Assembly (NCBI GenBank): GCA_964518635.1
Contig: CAZFGK010000020.1
Location: forward strand, 1-60,766
Length of the DNA stretch: 60,766 nt
Direction: 5' to 3'
Source: CAZFGK01 sp964518635
GTDB taxonomy: Bacteria > Zixibacteria > MSB-5A5 > GN15 > FEB-12
Under the pieces are notes generated by a model. The model searched no databases, had not been told where the DNA came from, and worked only from the letters and a program-made list of their open reading frames with translations. The translations under genes were made by a program, and so were the position numbers. Numbering within the stretch: position 1 is the stretch's first letter; the number at the start of each line of letters is the position of its first letter. Positions 46,491 through 55,354 of the stretch are shown in pieces.

Positions 46491-46763
46491 TTAGTTCGTT
46501 TCTCCCGGTTTTCTAAGAAGATCATCGGCAATTTTCTCCAAAACCTTTTCGGCAATTTTCCCGTCTCCGTAGAAGCCAGTAGACATCTTTCGGCGAATGT
46601 CAGAATACTTTCCGCCGCCATACTGTTGCTCTCCGAGAACATGAGGGGAGAGATCGCTGGCTGGCTGATAGCTTTCCGGGTCATAGTTTACAGACCGCAG
46701 AGACTGATCACAAAGTTCACTGAGACGTGCTAATTCGGACATCGGTTCATCTTTCGACACCAT
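46491..46763 (-). CDS. FlgM-like anti-sigma-28 factor (candidate)
   Basis: 90 residues from the ATG at 46763, which has GAGGAG 6 bases upstream; the frame is open to a TTG at 46799, but that lacks a ribosome binding site. The C-terminal half (YSDIRRKMSTGFYGDGKIAE, then VLEKIADDLL) follows the FlgM pattern that binds sigma-28. The flexible, polar N-terminal half also fits FlgM, which is exported when the hook is complete. It follows the FlgN-like gene by about 36 bp. The assignment is by pattern and context, not full-length similarity. Confidence 0.65.
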   Translation of the reverse strand: MVSKDEPMSELARLSELCDQSLRSVNYDPESYQPASDLSPHVLGEQQYGGGKYSDIRRKMSTGFYGDGKIAEKVLEKIADDLLRKPGETN

Positions 46764-46799
46764 GCTGGCTCCTCGTTCTGAAGAGTACATAGTAGCCAA

Positions 46800-47261
46800 T
46801 TACCCATTCTGATGTCCATCGAGGAGTGAGGTCGAAGCCGGTTCCCCATCCGATAGGTAGCGGACGATTTTGTCACTGTGCTTCAGGTTCTCAAGTTCCA
46901 CCGCTAGCTTGCGCTGACGGTCACGAACGTACTGTTCGTTTTCCTGCACAAGGTCAAGGTTCTTCTGAATCAGCACGCTGATATTGGTAGCGAGTTTCTT
47001 GACTTCCGGTAGGACTGCTGCAATTCGGAATGCCTGTGGGTGCCGTTCTTTGAGCGTTTCGATACGGGCTTCAGATTCACGAATTCTGCGCTGGCATCGT
47101 TCGGATTCGGCGTAAAGATCGAGCAACTGCTCATCCTTGTCGTATTTTACGAGATCACGATGCTTATCGAGGAGTACGTAGAGAGATTGATAAAAGGAGT
47201 ATTCGTCACGCAGAATATTGACGAGTTCTTTTTCAAGGGCGGTGATTGCGTTGGTTGTCAT
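46800..47261 (-). CDS. FlgN-like flagellar export chaperone
   Basis: 153 residues, mostly long charged helices (LVNILRDEYSFYQSLYVLL, then RQRKLAVELENLKHSD), the FlgN pattern. FlgN binds FlgK and FlgL before export; both are encoded in this window. It starts 2 bp after fliS. Sequence identity in this family is low, so position supports the call as much as the pattern. Confidence 0.75.
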   Translation of the reverse strand: MTTNAITALEKELVNILRDEYSFYQSLYVLLDKHRDLVKYDKDEQLLDLYAESERCQRRIRESEARIETLKERHPQAFRIAAVLPEVKKLATNISVLIQKNLDLVQENEQYVRDRQRKLAVELENLKHSDKIVRYLSDGEPASTSLLDGHQNG

Positions 47262-47263
47262 TG

Positions 47264-47683
47264 TTAGCCTGCAAAGTTTACAGCAGCAGAGGTTTCGGCG
47301 ACTCTCGCCGTGACAGAATGGGTGCCACGAAGTTCCGTCCAGGCGGTACGAAGATTATCCAGCACGCGACGGGCTTCACTGATTGGGGCAGTCTGACCGC
47401 TACTTGAAGCCGACTGAATACGATTTATGGCGAAGACATAGAGTTGCCCAAGTGAGTGAGCTATCTCCCCGCCCTGTTCGAAATCAAGAGTCGTGAAAAG
47501 ATGCGCGACCCCTTTTTCAGCTTTGGCAAGTTGTTCACGGGCAACTAGCCCCTGGTTTTTCTCAAAGGCATCAGAGGCGCTATCTAAGGCGGTCATGACA
47601 CCGTTGTAGACTTTGATGATAAGCTCCAACTGAGTGTCGCCAAGGGTGCTGGCGGTTTGATAGGCCTGAACTTCCGGTTTCAT
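47264..47683 (-). CDS. fliS: Flagellin chaperone FliS
   Basis: 139 residues, close to family length. The N-terminal VQAYQTASTLGDTQLELIIKVYNG matches the flagellin-binding region (given in parts), and the rest is four helices ending NLRTAWTEL. FliS keeps flagellin unfolded before export. AGAGGATGG precedes its ATG. It follows fliD by 48 bp in the fliC-fliD-fliS order. Confidence 0.93.
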   Translation of the reverse strand: MKPEVQAYQTASTLGDTQLELIIKVYNGVMTALDSASDAFEKNQGLVAREQLAKAEKGVAHLFTTLDFEQGGEIAHSLGQLYVFAINRIQSASSSGQTAPISEARRVLDNLRTAWTELRGTHSVTARVAETSAAVNFAG

Positions 47684-47731
47684 GTCACCATCCTCTGGTA
47701 TGCGGCCGATCAGTGACCGGCGGTCGGTTTC

Positions 47732-50062
47732 TTAACCAAAATTCGTTTGCAATCCTGCAAGCTGATTCGACAGGAACTGTCCATTCGCATTCAGACTGCC
47801 GAGGCGATCTTCGAGTGCGAAGAACCGTTTGAACAGCGCTTCCCTACGGAGTGCGAGTCTTTTGTCAATATCGACCACACGCGCTTTAATGTTAGCGACC
47901 TGGTCCTGAACTGACTTGATGCGTCGGTCGAGACGTCCATCACCCGACGAGGTTATCTGATCGATGACAGACAACAGACTCGCCGCCACACCACGTGTCA
48001 CCGTGACATTTCCCTCAGCAAGCTCCTGAAACTCAGACTCCTCAAATTTTACACGGACTTTTACACCAGAAGTCGTTCGGTTCTTTTCATCACCGGTAAG
48101 AATCTGACCGGAACCAGTTGCTGGTTCACCGTTAATCGTCCCTTTCACGTCCTTCCCTGCCGTAGCGGTTCCGCCGATGAGTCCAATTGTATTGAACGGT
48201 GTGCTTGCGGTACCTTCACGAATTGAGATCGTCGAGCTTGAACCGTAGGTCCCGTTTTCAAGCTCGAAATATCCGTTATTTCCTGTGGTGTCCACCCAGC
48301 GAAACTTTGGGGTAAATGCCTTGACGGCGGTATCGGAGTCTAGTTTGGATTGAACTTCTGCTACAAAGTCTTCAACAGAAGTGTATGATCGCTCAGTCAG
48401 CTTAATGTCCAGAGAATCAGCACCATTGACGGTGATGCGAAAGTGGTTATTCGTTGCATCAAGCCGAAGTGGTGATGTTACCGAGAGTTTTGGAATGGTA
48501 AGCCCACGATAGGTCCCCTTCGTCGCCGCTTCGATAACATCTACCCCCATGGGGGTTCCGGCCTTTGCCTTTGCGCCTGATGAAATGTATTCGATCTTGT
48601 TGGAGGAAGATTCTCCCGACTCTACGAACAATCGACGCACTGCTTCTGGATTAGTGCGAAGGGCTTCTTCAAGTCGAGCTGAGTCGCGAATCGTGAGTCG
48701 ACCGCCTGAATCGCTGCGAATGCCGATGCCGAACAACTGTGAGTACTTGCCATCCAGGGCACCGACTTTAGAACCAGTGGTATTACGAATTGCCTGAGCA
48801 ATCGATTGTACAATGGGGTCACCAAACAGGACGCCTGTTTCTGTGGCACCCGGCTTGTATTCGTTCTGGTCGTCGACAAATTTGACCATTTCGTTGTACG
48901 CCTTGACAAAGTTCGTCACGCGATCACGCATCCCGGCGACATTTGGCTCAGCACTTATGGTGATATTCTCACCCGGATCAGTTAAGGCCTTGATGGTGAT
49001 ACTCAATCCGCCAAGAACGTCTGTAAATGTATTTGTCGCCGAGGAAATGGTAATCGGCGAGCCGTTCCCGCCGGTATTCCCAATGGCGATCTGCGCATTA
49101 GCTGCTTCCTGAAGCAACGGCGCGAAGGTCTGCACTTGAAAGGTATCACCAGCGTTGAGTTTCCCTGATCCAAACGAAAGCTTGAGACCATCCGCTCCAA
49201 CTCCGGCTAGTGCGACTTCACTGTCGGCGGCTGAAACGACGATTGCGCCGCTGTTAGTCCCATCGGTCCAGTTCACGGTGATGGTATCGGTGCCAATTGT
49301 CTGTTCACCGTTGCCAGAAACGGTAAATGAGTAGGTTTTGTTGGTGGTGCCGCCAAAAGCAGCAGTAGATCCTAACGAGATTTTGCTGTCTGATGTCGCG
49401 GCTTTAGAAACAGTCTCTGGTTGGTCAAAACTAGCGGTCGAAAAATTGAAATTGTTTGTACCAGTCAAGGTCGATGAGACTTCTATTTTACTGTCTATTC
49501 CGGCAGTATCTGACGAGAGAACGAGTCGATAGCTGTTAGATTTGCTCCCGTCGAAAACAATAGAAGCGGTCACCCCTACTTTGGCAGCATTGATGGCATC
49601 CTTGATGCCATTCAGCGAATTATTGGTCGTGTCAATTGTGATGTCTTTAGCAGCGGCAGCTCCGACGCCTATCTTGATAACACCGGTTCCCATATTCAGC
49701 GAAGTCTTATCGGTGTACCCCTGCGAGGCAAGCTGGTGATTCCGTGCCAGAGCGCGAACCTGCACCTGATACGATCCAGAACCGACCGAACCGCTGCTGA
49801 CAACGGCCGAAAGCTTTTTTTCGTCTGAGACAGAGATTGAGCTGAGTGACCAGGTGGTGGAGCGAGCGAGGGCGGCAACTTCGCTTCGAAATGCCAGAAG
49901 TCGTGCCTGAAAGGCCGAGAGTGCGCTGATGGCATTGGTTTTTTCGGCCTGTTCGGCTTCGAGGTAGACCGCGCTGCGACGCTCAAGCAGCATGATGTTA
50001 TTGACAATATCAGTGGTCTTCAGACCAGAATTCAGACCGTCGATTGATGATAAACCGGGCAT
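47732..50062 (-). CDS. fliD: Flagellar filament cap protein FliD with internal insertion
   Basis: 776 residues, longer than the E. coli cap protein (468). The N-terminal coiled-coil (LNSGLKTTDIVNNIM) and C-terminal region (FVKAYNEMVKFVDDQNEY, then a coiled coil ending SLNANGQFLSNQLAGL) are typical. Extra length comes from Flagellin_IN-like parts and a beta-rich insertion of about 170 residues near 505-675 that splits the C-terminal region. GGGAG lies about 9 bases before the ATG. It follows fliC after two hairpins. Confidence 0.93.
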   Translation of the reverse strand: MPGLSSIDGLNSGLKTTDIVNNIMLLERRSAVYLEAEQAEKTNAISALSAFQARLLAFRSEVAALARSTTWSLSSISVSDEKKLSAVVSSGSVGSGSYQVQVRALARNHQLASQGYTDKTSLNMGTGVIKIGVGAAAAKDITIDTTNNSLNGIKDAINAAKVGVTASIVFDGSKSNSYRLVLSSDTAGIDSKIEVSSTLTGTNNFNFSTASFDQPETVSKAATSDSKISLGSTAAFGGTTNKTYSFTVSGNGEQTIGTDTITVNWTDGTNSGAIVVSAADSEVALAGVGADGLKLSFGSGKLNAGDTFQVQTFAPLLQEAANAQIAIGNTGGNGSPITISSATNTFTDVLGGLSITIKALTDPGENITISAEPNVAGMRDRVTNFVKAYNEMVKFVDDQNEYKPGATETGVLFGDPIVQSIAQAIRNTTGSKVGALDGKYSQLFGIGIRSDSGGRLTIRDSARLEEALRTNPEAVRRLFVESGESSSNKIEYISSGAKAKAGTPMGVDVIEAATKGTYRGLTIPKLSVTSPLRLDATNNHFRITVNGADSLDIKLTERSYTSVEDFVAEVQSKLDSDTAVKAFTPKFRWVDTTGNNGYFELENGTYGSSSTISIREGTASTPFNTIGLIGGTATAGKDVKGTINGEPATGSGQILTGDEKNRTTSGVKVRVKFEESEFQELAEGNVTVTRGVAASLLSVIDQITSSGDGRLDRRIKSVQDQVANIKARVVDIDKRLALRREALFKRFFALEDRLGSLNANGQFLSNQLAGLQTNFG

Positions 50063-50082
50063 TCTTCACACTCCCTGTGTGA

Positions 50083-50105
50083 CGGACTCTCTTTTTGAGA
50101 CTCCG
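50083..50105 (-). repeat. Second hairpin between fliC and fliD
   Basis: CGGAGTCTC and GAGAGTCCG flank an A5 loop; 8 of 9 pairs match. It lies between the larger fliC hairpin and the fliD ribosome binding site. It may add to attenuation or protect the 3' end of the fliC message. No U tract follows. Confidence 0.4.
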
Positions 50106-50117
50106 TTACTCATGTCA

Positions 50118-50149
50118 CGTCCGGAGAGAGCTTTCGCTCCCTCCGGACG
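50118..50149 (-). terminator. Strong 14-bp GAAA-loop hairpin after fliC
   Basis: On the transcript CGTCCGGAGGGAGC, loop GAAA, then GCTCTCTCCGGACG form a 14-bp stem with one G-U wobble and a stable tetraloop, 36 bases after the fliC stop. No U tract follows, so it is more likely a partial terminator or a 3' stabiliser that lets fliC mRNA outnumber fliD than a full stop. Confidence 0.6.
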
Positions 50150-50184
50150 ATCAATTACTATTCTACAGAGACGTTAACTCGCTA

Positions 50185-52377
50185 CTATCGGAAGAGCGAG
50201 AGAACGCTTTGCGGCATCTGGTTGGCCTGCGCCAGCATGGCGGTACCGGCCTGGACCAGAATCTGGTTCTTCGTGAACTCTGACATTTCTTCAGCCATAT
50301 CCGTGTCACGGATCTGGGATTCAGAAGCGGTCAGATTCTGCGAGGCAATACGCAGGTTACGAAGGTTGGATTCCAGCGTGTTCTTCTGGAATGAACCGAG
50401 CGTACCACGGGTCACCGAGACTTCGTTGATGGCGGCATCAATGACAGACTGGGCATCCTGTGCACCCTGCGAAGTGGTCACGTCAATCTTGGAGAGCGAG
50501 GCAAACGAGTTCCCGGCAAGATTCTTTCCAAGGGATGAAGCAGCCATGCTACGGATGGCGATGCTGGCAGTCTGACCAACGTTTCCACCGATCTGGAAGA
50601 TCAATGACGAGTCAGAGTTGTTGATCGTTTCTGAACCACCCTGTGAGGTCAACGCATAATTGACGCTGACAGACTGGGTACGATCAGCATTGAAGACATT
50701 GAATGCCTGACCAGCGGTCACCGCAGTTGCCGGGCCACCGTCAAGACGGACATCAAACTTCGCGGCCTTCACATCAAGGAGCAAGCTACCAAGCTTGACA
50801 CCGGTCTGTGCATTGGCCACGGTGAGTGAAGCGGAACCGCGCGTCGCATCGGTTGCAGCCTTGTTATACAAGGTTACGTTTGAGGTCGAGTTGTACTTCA
50901 CCGAGGTAATCGTATTCGTGAAATTATTGAACGATACAAGAGCATCGGTGCCAGCATTGGCAACGCTGTCCGGAGTCAGCTTCAGTACATTCACGAGGTT
51001 ACCAGTACCAGCGGCACCAGCATTCAACTTGATCGAATAGGTAGAACCCTGATCACGTGTTGCGAACTGGATCTGGTTGGTGTTGACCACGTTCGAAACC
51101 AAATCGGCAACACCGGAGGTATCACCGGACACGGTACCGAAACCACCAGCGCCACCAGCTGAGGTCGCAAGGGCGTTAGTAATTGCTGTATTCAGAGCCG
51201 CAAGTGAATTGTAGGTAGCTGCAGCGACGGTCGCTGTTGCCGTACGGCCCGAAGTCCACTTGGCTGTGGTAGCGGTCAGGTTCAATACGTTTGACGAAGT
51301 TCCACGAACACTGGTACCACCGGTGATCGAGAACAAAGAAGTCGAAGCGGTTGAAGTGCTGGCAGAAGTCTGAATGGAGAACTGTGCACCGACCGCAGTC
51401 TTGATTCGAAGCGAACCTGCAGCAGTACCAGTCGCAGTCAACTTTCCGGAAAGCGCGGTGTTGTTCGCAATAGCTGAGTTCAACTTCGTTGCGATGGTCG
51501 CGGTGGTGTCACCGGCGACAACAGCGATAGTCAGATCCTGTACACCGGAGGCGGATTCGCCATTTTCCTGATAGTTCAGTTTGATAGTGTAGGTTCCAGC
51601 ATGCGAAGCCGTCGCGGTAGCGACAACAGCAGCTGAAGAGACCAAAGCAACCGTCGCGGTAGCAGCAATGGTCAATCCGGTTCCGAACTGATCGGTCAGA
51701 TTGATTGCACCAGAGGTCTTCTTTGCAACAGCTGAGGCCTGCACGATGTCAAGATTATGAATCTTTTCATCAAGGTTGTTCGGGTCACCATCAACGTTGG
51801 TCAAGGAGAGACCAAGGGAGGTCGTGTTCAATGTCGCAGCAGAATCAGCAACCTTGGTAGCTACCACAGAGTGCTGTCCGCTCTTGAGGTTCGAAGAGCG
51901 AATGGTCAGGCTGGAGCTGTTGGAGCTGGTGATGGTCGCGATGTTGTCCTTGGAACCATCCAGAATCTTCTTCGTACCGAACTGGGTGTTCTGGGAAATA
52001 CGATCGATGGTCTTCAGGGCATTGGTGATTTCAGCCTGGTCAGCAGCGAGCTGATCCTTGTCGTTGAAACCTTCGTTGGCGGCGTGGATGGCCAGTTCGC
52101 GCATCGAGATCAACAGGTTGTTGATTTCGGTGAGGGCGCCTTCCGCGGTCTGGATCATCGAGATCGAACCTTCGGAGTTCTGGATCGCACGGTTAAGACC
52201 GGCAATCTGGCTGCGGAACTGTTCCGAGATCACGAGACCTGCCGGATCATCAGCGGCAGCGTTGATGCGATAGCCCGATGAGAGCTTCTGCATTGATTTG
52301 TTGACGGCCTCGGTCGTCATCTTGAGATTGCGATTCGCATTCAAGGACGACAGGTTGTGGTTGATGCGGAGAGTCAT
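50185..52377 (-). CDS. fliC: Flagellin with large central domain
   Basis: 730 residues. The N-terminal D0/D1 region (MTLRINHNLSSLNANRN, then KLSSGYRINAAADDPAGL) and the C-terminal helices ending QANQMPQSVLSLFR are classic. Between them lie about 450 residues of Ala/Thr/Val-rich beta sequence with Flagellin_IN-like parts; typical flagellins are 280-500 residues. GGAGG lies 8 bases before the ATG inside a small hairpin with AAGGA in its loop. CsrA, FliW and FliS, all encoded here, would control its synthesis. The surface part is a likely target of the nearby glycosyltransferases. Confidence 0.96.
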   Translation of the reverse strand: MTLRINHNLSSLNANRNLKMTTEAVNKSMQKLSSGYRINAAADDPAGLVISEQFRSQIAGLNRAIQNSEGSISMIQTAEGALTEINNLLISMRELAIHAANEGFNDKDQLAADQAEITNALKTIDRISQNTQFGTKKILDGSKDNIATITSSNSSSLTIRSSNLKSGQHSVVATKVADSAATLNTTSLGLSLTNVDGDPNNLDEKIHNLDIVQASAVAKKTSGAINLTDQFGTGLTIAATATVALVSSAAVVATATASHAGTYTIKLNYQENGESASGVQDLTIAVVAGDTTATIATKLNSAIANNTALSGKLTATGTAAGSLRIKTAVGAQFSIQTSASTSTASTSLFSITGGTSVRGTSSNVLNLTATTAKWTSGRTATATVAAATYNSLAALNTAITNALATSAGGAGGFGTVSGDTSGVADLVSNVVNTNQIQFATRDQGSTYSIKLNAGAAGTGNLVNVLKLTPDSVANAGTDALVSFNNFTNTITSVKYNSTSNVTLYNKAATDATRGSASLTVANAQTGVKLGSLLLDVKAAKFDVRLDGGPATAVTAGQAFNVFNADRTQSVSVNYALTSQGGSETINNSDSSLIFQIGGNVGQTASIAIRSMAASSLGKNLAGNSFASLSKIDVTTSQGAQDAQSVIDAAINEVSVTRGTLGSFQKNTLESNLRNLRIASQNLTASESQIRDTDMAEEMSEFTKNQILVQAGTAMLAQANQMPQSVLSLFR

Positions 52378-52382
52378 GTTCT

Positions 52383-52397
52383 ACTCCTCCTTGGAGT
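52383..52397 (-). promoter_or_regulatory. Candidate CsrA-binding hairpin over the fliC ribosome binding site
   Basis: In the transcript ACUCC-AAGGA-GGAGU forms a perfect 5-bp stem whose 5-base loop is an exact ANGGA, the core CsrA motif. The GGAGG Shine-Dalgarno overlaps the loop and the 3' arm, 8 bases before the fliC ATG. Further GGA motifs lie upstream in the leader at about 52450, 52514 and 52527. In B. subtilis CsrA represses flagellin by binding such sites and FliW relieves this. Confidence 0.6.
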
Positions 52398-52473
52398 GGG
52401 TTTCGGTTTCCGTACCGGTTTGCGTTCTGTTCACTCTATTGGAAAAACATGACATCCTATGTGCGCACTTCTG

Positions 52474-52496
52474 CCGATCACAATCCGATTGATCGG
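52474..52496 (-). repeat. Inverted repeat in the fliC leader
   Basis: CCGATCAATC and GATTGTGATCGG pair around a single G with a 2-base bulge, giving up to 10 pairs; fold constraints would open the tip. The 307-base leader (52378-52684) also holds the CsrA-type hairpin, a GGA-rich stretch and a sigma-28 candidate; nothing coding is seen in it. Confidence 0.45.
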
Positions 52497-52577
52497 TATA
52501 TCTAGCTCCCGTTGCCTCCTTTTGAACTCCTCCTTCTGATTTTTTTCCAGGTAACTTTTTCATCTTCCTGCCTCAAA

Positions 52578-52604
52578 ACATCGGCAGATTCTTTCTGGAC
52601 TCCA
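52578..52604 (-). promoter_or_regulatory. Candidate sigma-28 promoter for fliC
   Basis: On the minus strand TGGAGTCC, 11 bases, then GCCGATGT. The sigma-28 consensus is TAAAGTTT-N11-GCCGATAA; the spacing is exact, the -10 matches 6 of 8 and the -35 matches 4 of 8. Transcription would start near 52570, giving a leader of about 190 bases. The presence of a FlgM-like gene suggests sigma-28 is used. Confidence 0.45.
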
Positions 52605-52684
52605 GCTTCAGGGCTGGTTCCATCAATAAAAATGAAGCTGAATCATTGCAAGACATTCACTTCGCTACATTCTTCAAGATATCT

Positions 52685-55354
52685 TCAATGCACCTGTTCA
52701 GATTCTGAACAGCGTTCCAGGAGTTGTCCATATTTTTTCTCGATCTGAACATCGTTCGGAAACTGACGAATCAGTTGCTGCATCCCGAGTTTTGCAGCTT
52801 GCAGATGTCCAAGGGCTTCATATGCCTGGCAAAGCCCGAAAAGGGCGTTGCGCGATGTCTTCTGCACTTTCAGGACTGATTCAAATGCCTCAACCGCAAG
52901 CGTGTATTCAGCGAGCTTGTTATAAATGTCGCCGAGAATCTCCCACATACCCTGATCTGACTCGGGTTGCTGCAGATATGCGCGCAGTGTTGTCGCTGCT
53001 TGATGTAGCTTCCCTGCTTTCAAGACAGCAATGGCATAATTTCGATGTATCGTATCATCCTGATGGCCTGCGGTAAGAGCCGCCTGATAGGAATCGGCTG
53101 CTGTATCAAAATGGCCAAGCTTAAATTGCGCATTTCCGAACTTCACCATATCACTAGGAGTCAGTCTCTTCGTTGACACTTTCTCAAACAACTCGACCGT
53201 GCGCTGGTACTCTCCCAGGGCATACCATCCTCTTGCTTCGGCCAGAGTCAGTGAATCTTGTGCGATTCCCGAGAAAAGAGCTTTTTCATATAACGCAGGT
53301 AGTTCCAGTGGACGACCGGTTTCGACCAGAAGCTCTACCAGCAATTGAGCAGCGGCTTCATTCTTTTCATCGATTTCAGCCGCCTGAATTGCGTACTGAA
53401 GAGCACGTGACAGAGCTCGTCGATCACGTTCAATATTCGCAAGAGCTACTGCGGCATGTACTGTCGGCTGCTCGGTTTGGAGTTGTGCCTCCAGGAATCG
53501 AACGGCTTCGCTCTCGTTTCCGGCCTCCAGTTCGATTAGACCAAGGAATTGGTTTGCTTCATGATATTCGTCATTTTCGCGAAGAGTCTCTCGATAGTGA
53601 CGTCTTGCTTCAATCGAGTTCCCGAGCGCATGAAAGGCGAGGGCAATACCGTAGAATGCGGCAGCACGATTGGAGACATTGGCGACAATAATGTCATCAG
53701 TCTCCTGTTCGGGGCGATAGCCCTGCTGAACTTTGAGAAATTCCCGATAGGCATCAATTGCCAACTCAAATTGTTCATCTTTGCTATACAGATGCCCGCG
53801 CAGCATGATCGGATCGAGATAGTTCGGCTTATGCTTTAATGCACGATCAAGATATTCACGAGACTTCTGATGATTCCCTATCGCAAAGTATGCCCAGGCC
53901 AGTTGATTCAGGGCCATGAGATGAATATGCCGCTGCTTCTCTGGTGATGGTCCGGTCAATTCGACCGCGCGACTAGCCGAATGAATGATCTCTTTCGACC
54001 GTTCCTGCTGTACTTCAATCGGAGCTCCGCGGAGAAGCTGAGCATAATTAAAATGAGCGAAGGCGTTGTTTGGGTTGTCTTTCAATTGCACTTCAAGGAG
54101 AGCCTTTGATCGCAGAAATTTCTGCTGCATCTTTTCAGGAGAGAGATCATACCCAAGATGCCAGAGACGAGTGGTCAGACGCAGGACCGGCTCCGTTGGC
54201 GGTACGTTCAAAACGTTGTGGACGGTCCCTTCGTAGCGAAGGCCGAATGAGCGACGGAAGAGACGTACCGACGGAAGAAAGTTGTGAGATTCCCGCTTTT
54301 TACCGTAGAGATTGAAGACATTAATCGAGATAACTCGCCGGTCGGTCTGCGCCAGTACTGATTTCAACTGACTAATATCTTCACTTTCAATTCGTTCGTC
54401 GGCATCAAGGATGAATATCCAATCCCCTGTTGCCTGTGCAATTGATGTATTCCGATGTTTCGAGAAGTTCCCTTCCCATGGCTCATCGATGACCTTTGCA
54501 CCAGCTGCGCGAGCAATCTCCTTGGTACGATCAGTTGATCCGGTATCAACAATGATGATTTCAGTAGCAAGTTGCTTAACTGAAGCCAGTGCCTCAGGGA
54601 GGAGCTGCTCTTCGTTCTTAACAATCATGCAGACAGAGACTGTTGGATTTGTCGAATCGGCTCCCAAGAACTGGGCGAATTCGGTAACTCCAGGGCAGGC
54701 GGCACGAGCTTCAACCACAGTCTTTGCTATTTCACTCTCTCGATTCGTGCTGCTGAGGAGATGGAGAAGATTCAACCAAGCAAGATGAAGCACAGGATCA
54801 AGTGAGATTGCCGTGCGAAATTCCTTTTCGGCCCTTTCAATCTGCCCGATTGCACGGTAAGAGAGACCCGCCATATTGGCAATCTGAGAAAGATGTGAGC
54901 CACTCAGGAACGCCCCGGGGATCTGTCCATCGATAGATTCACCCGTTCCAAAAATCGAACGAAACTCATTGGTCAGTTCGAGTGCTTTCGAATACTCATG
55001 GAAAGAGATGGCGACAAACAATTTGAGATAGATAATGTCCAGAGCTTTTGGAAATAGTGACAGGGCCTCTTCGATCGCCTGCTCGGCGTCGATCAGCGCA
55101 CCCGAGTGGGCAGCAGCATAAGCGGTCAAGCGAGTGATTCGTGCTCGGTCGGTCCTGTTTTTCGCTTCAATTGACTTTGGCAACTTGTCTCGAAGCGATA
55201 CCAATTCCTGTTCTTGACCTGCAGCGATTAACTTTTCAGCCGCAGCAAGTTTATTCTCCAGTGACTCCGTTTTACTCTTCAATATCGAAACCGTATGGGA
55301 GATATCCACATTCAGTCCCTGCAGCTTCGATTGTTTAGCGTGACGTTGCGACAT
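52685..55354 (-). CDS. TPR protein with internal GT2 glycosyltransferase
   Basis: 889 residues. An N-terminal TPR region (about 20-240) is followed by a GT2 domain at about 245-350 with SVCMIVKNEEQLLPEAL, IIVDTGSTD and the DxD motif in FILDADE, then about 500 residues of TPR units to the end. TPR plus glycosyltransferase resembles enzymes that glycosylate proteins. It lies directly upstream of fliC and overlaps the next TPR-glycosyltransferase by 20 bp, so flagellin is the likely acceptor (inference). It ends about 100 bp before the sigma-28 candidate. Confidence 0.85.
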   Translation of the reverse strand: MSQRHAKQSKLQGLNVDISHTVSILKSKTESLENKLAAAEKLIAAGQEQELVSLRDKLPKSIEAKNRTDRARITRLTAYAAAHSGALIDAEQAIEEALSLFPKALDIIYLKLFVAISFHEYSKALELTNEFRSIFGTGESIDGQIPGAFLSGSHLSQIANMAGLSYRAIGQIERAEKEFRTAISLDPVLHLAWLNLLHLLSSTNRESEIAKTVVEARAACPGVTEFAQFLGADSTNPTVSVCMIVKNEEQLLPEALASVKQLATEIIIVDTGSTDRTKEIARAAGAKVIDEPWEGNFSKHRNTSIAQATGDWIFILDADERIESEDISQLKSVLAQTDRRVISINVFNLYGKKRESHNFLPSVRLFRRSFGLRYEGTVHNVLNVPPTEPVLRLTTRLWHLGYDLSPEKMQQKFLRSKALLEVQLKDNPNNAFAHFNYAQLLRGAPIEVQQERSKEIIHSASRAVELTGPSPEKQRHIHLMALNQLAWAYFAIGNHQKSREYLDRALKHKPNYLDPIMLRGHLYSKDEQFELAIDAYREFLKVQQGYRPEQETDDIIVANVSNRAAAFYGIALAFHALGNSIEARRHYRETLRENDEYHEANQFLGLIELEAGNESEAVRFLEAQLQTEQPTVHAAVALANIERDRRALSRALQYAIQAAEIDEKNEAAAQLLVELLVETGRPLELPALYEKALFSGIAQDSLTLAEARGWYALGEYQRTVELFEKVSTKRLTPSDMVKFGNAQFKLGHFDTAADSYQAALTAGHQDDTIHRNYAIAVLKAGKLHQAATTLRAYLQQPESDQGMWEILGDIYNKLAEYTLAVEAFESVLKVQKTSRNALFGLCQAYEALGHLQAAKLGMQQLIRQFPNDVQIEKKYGQLLERCSESEQVH

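Noticed and set aside
51757..52281. Plus-strand open frame of 174 codons inside fliC
   Set aside because: It is antisense to the conserved flagellin N-terminal region and its sequence mirrors that bias.
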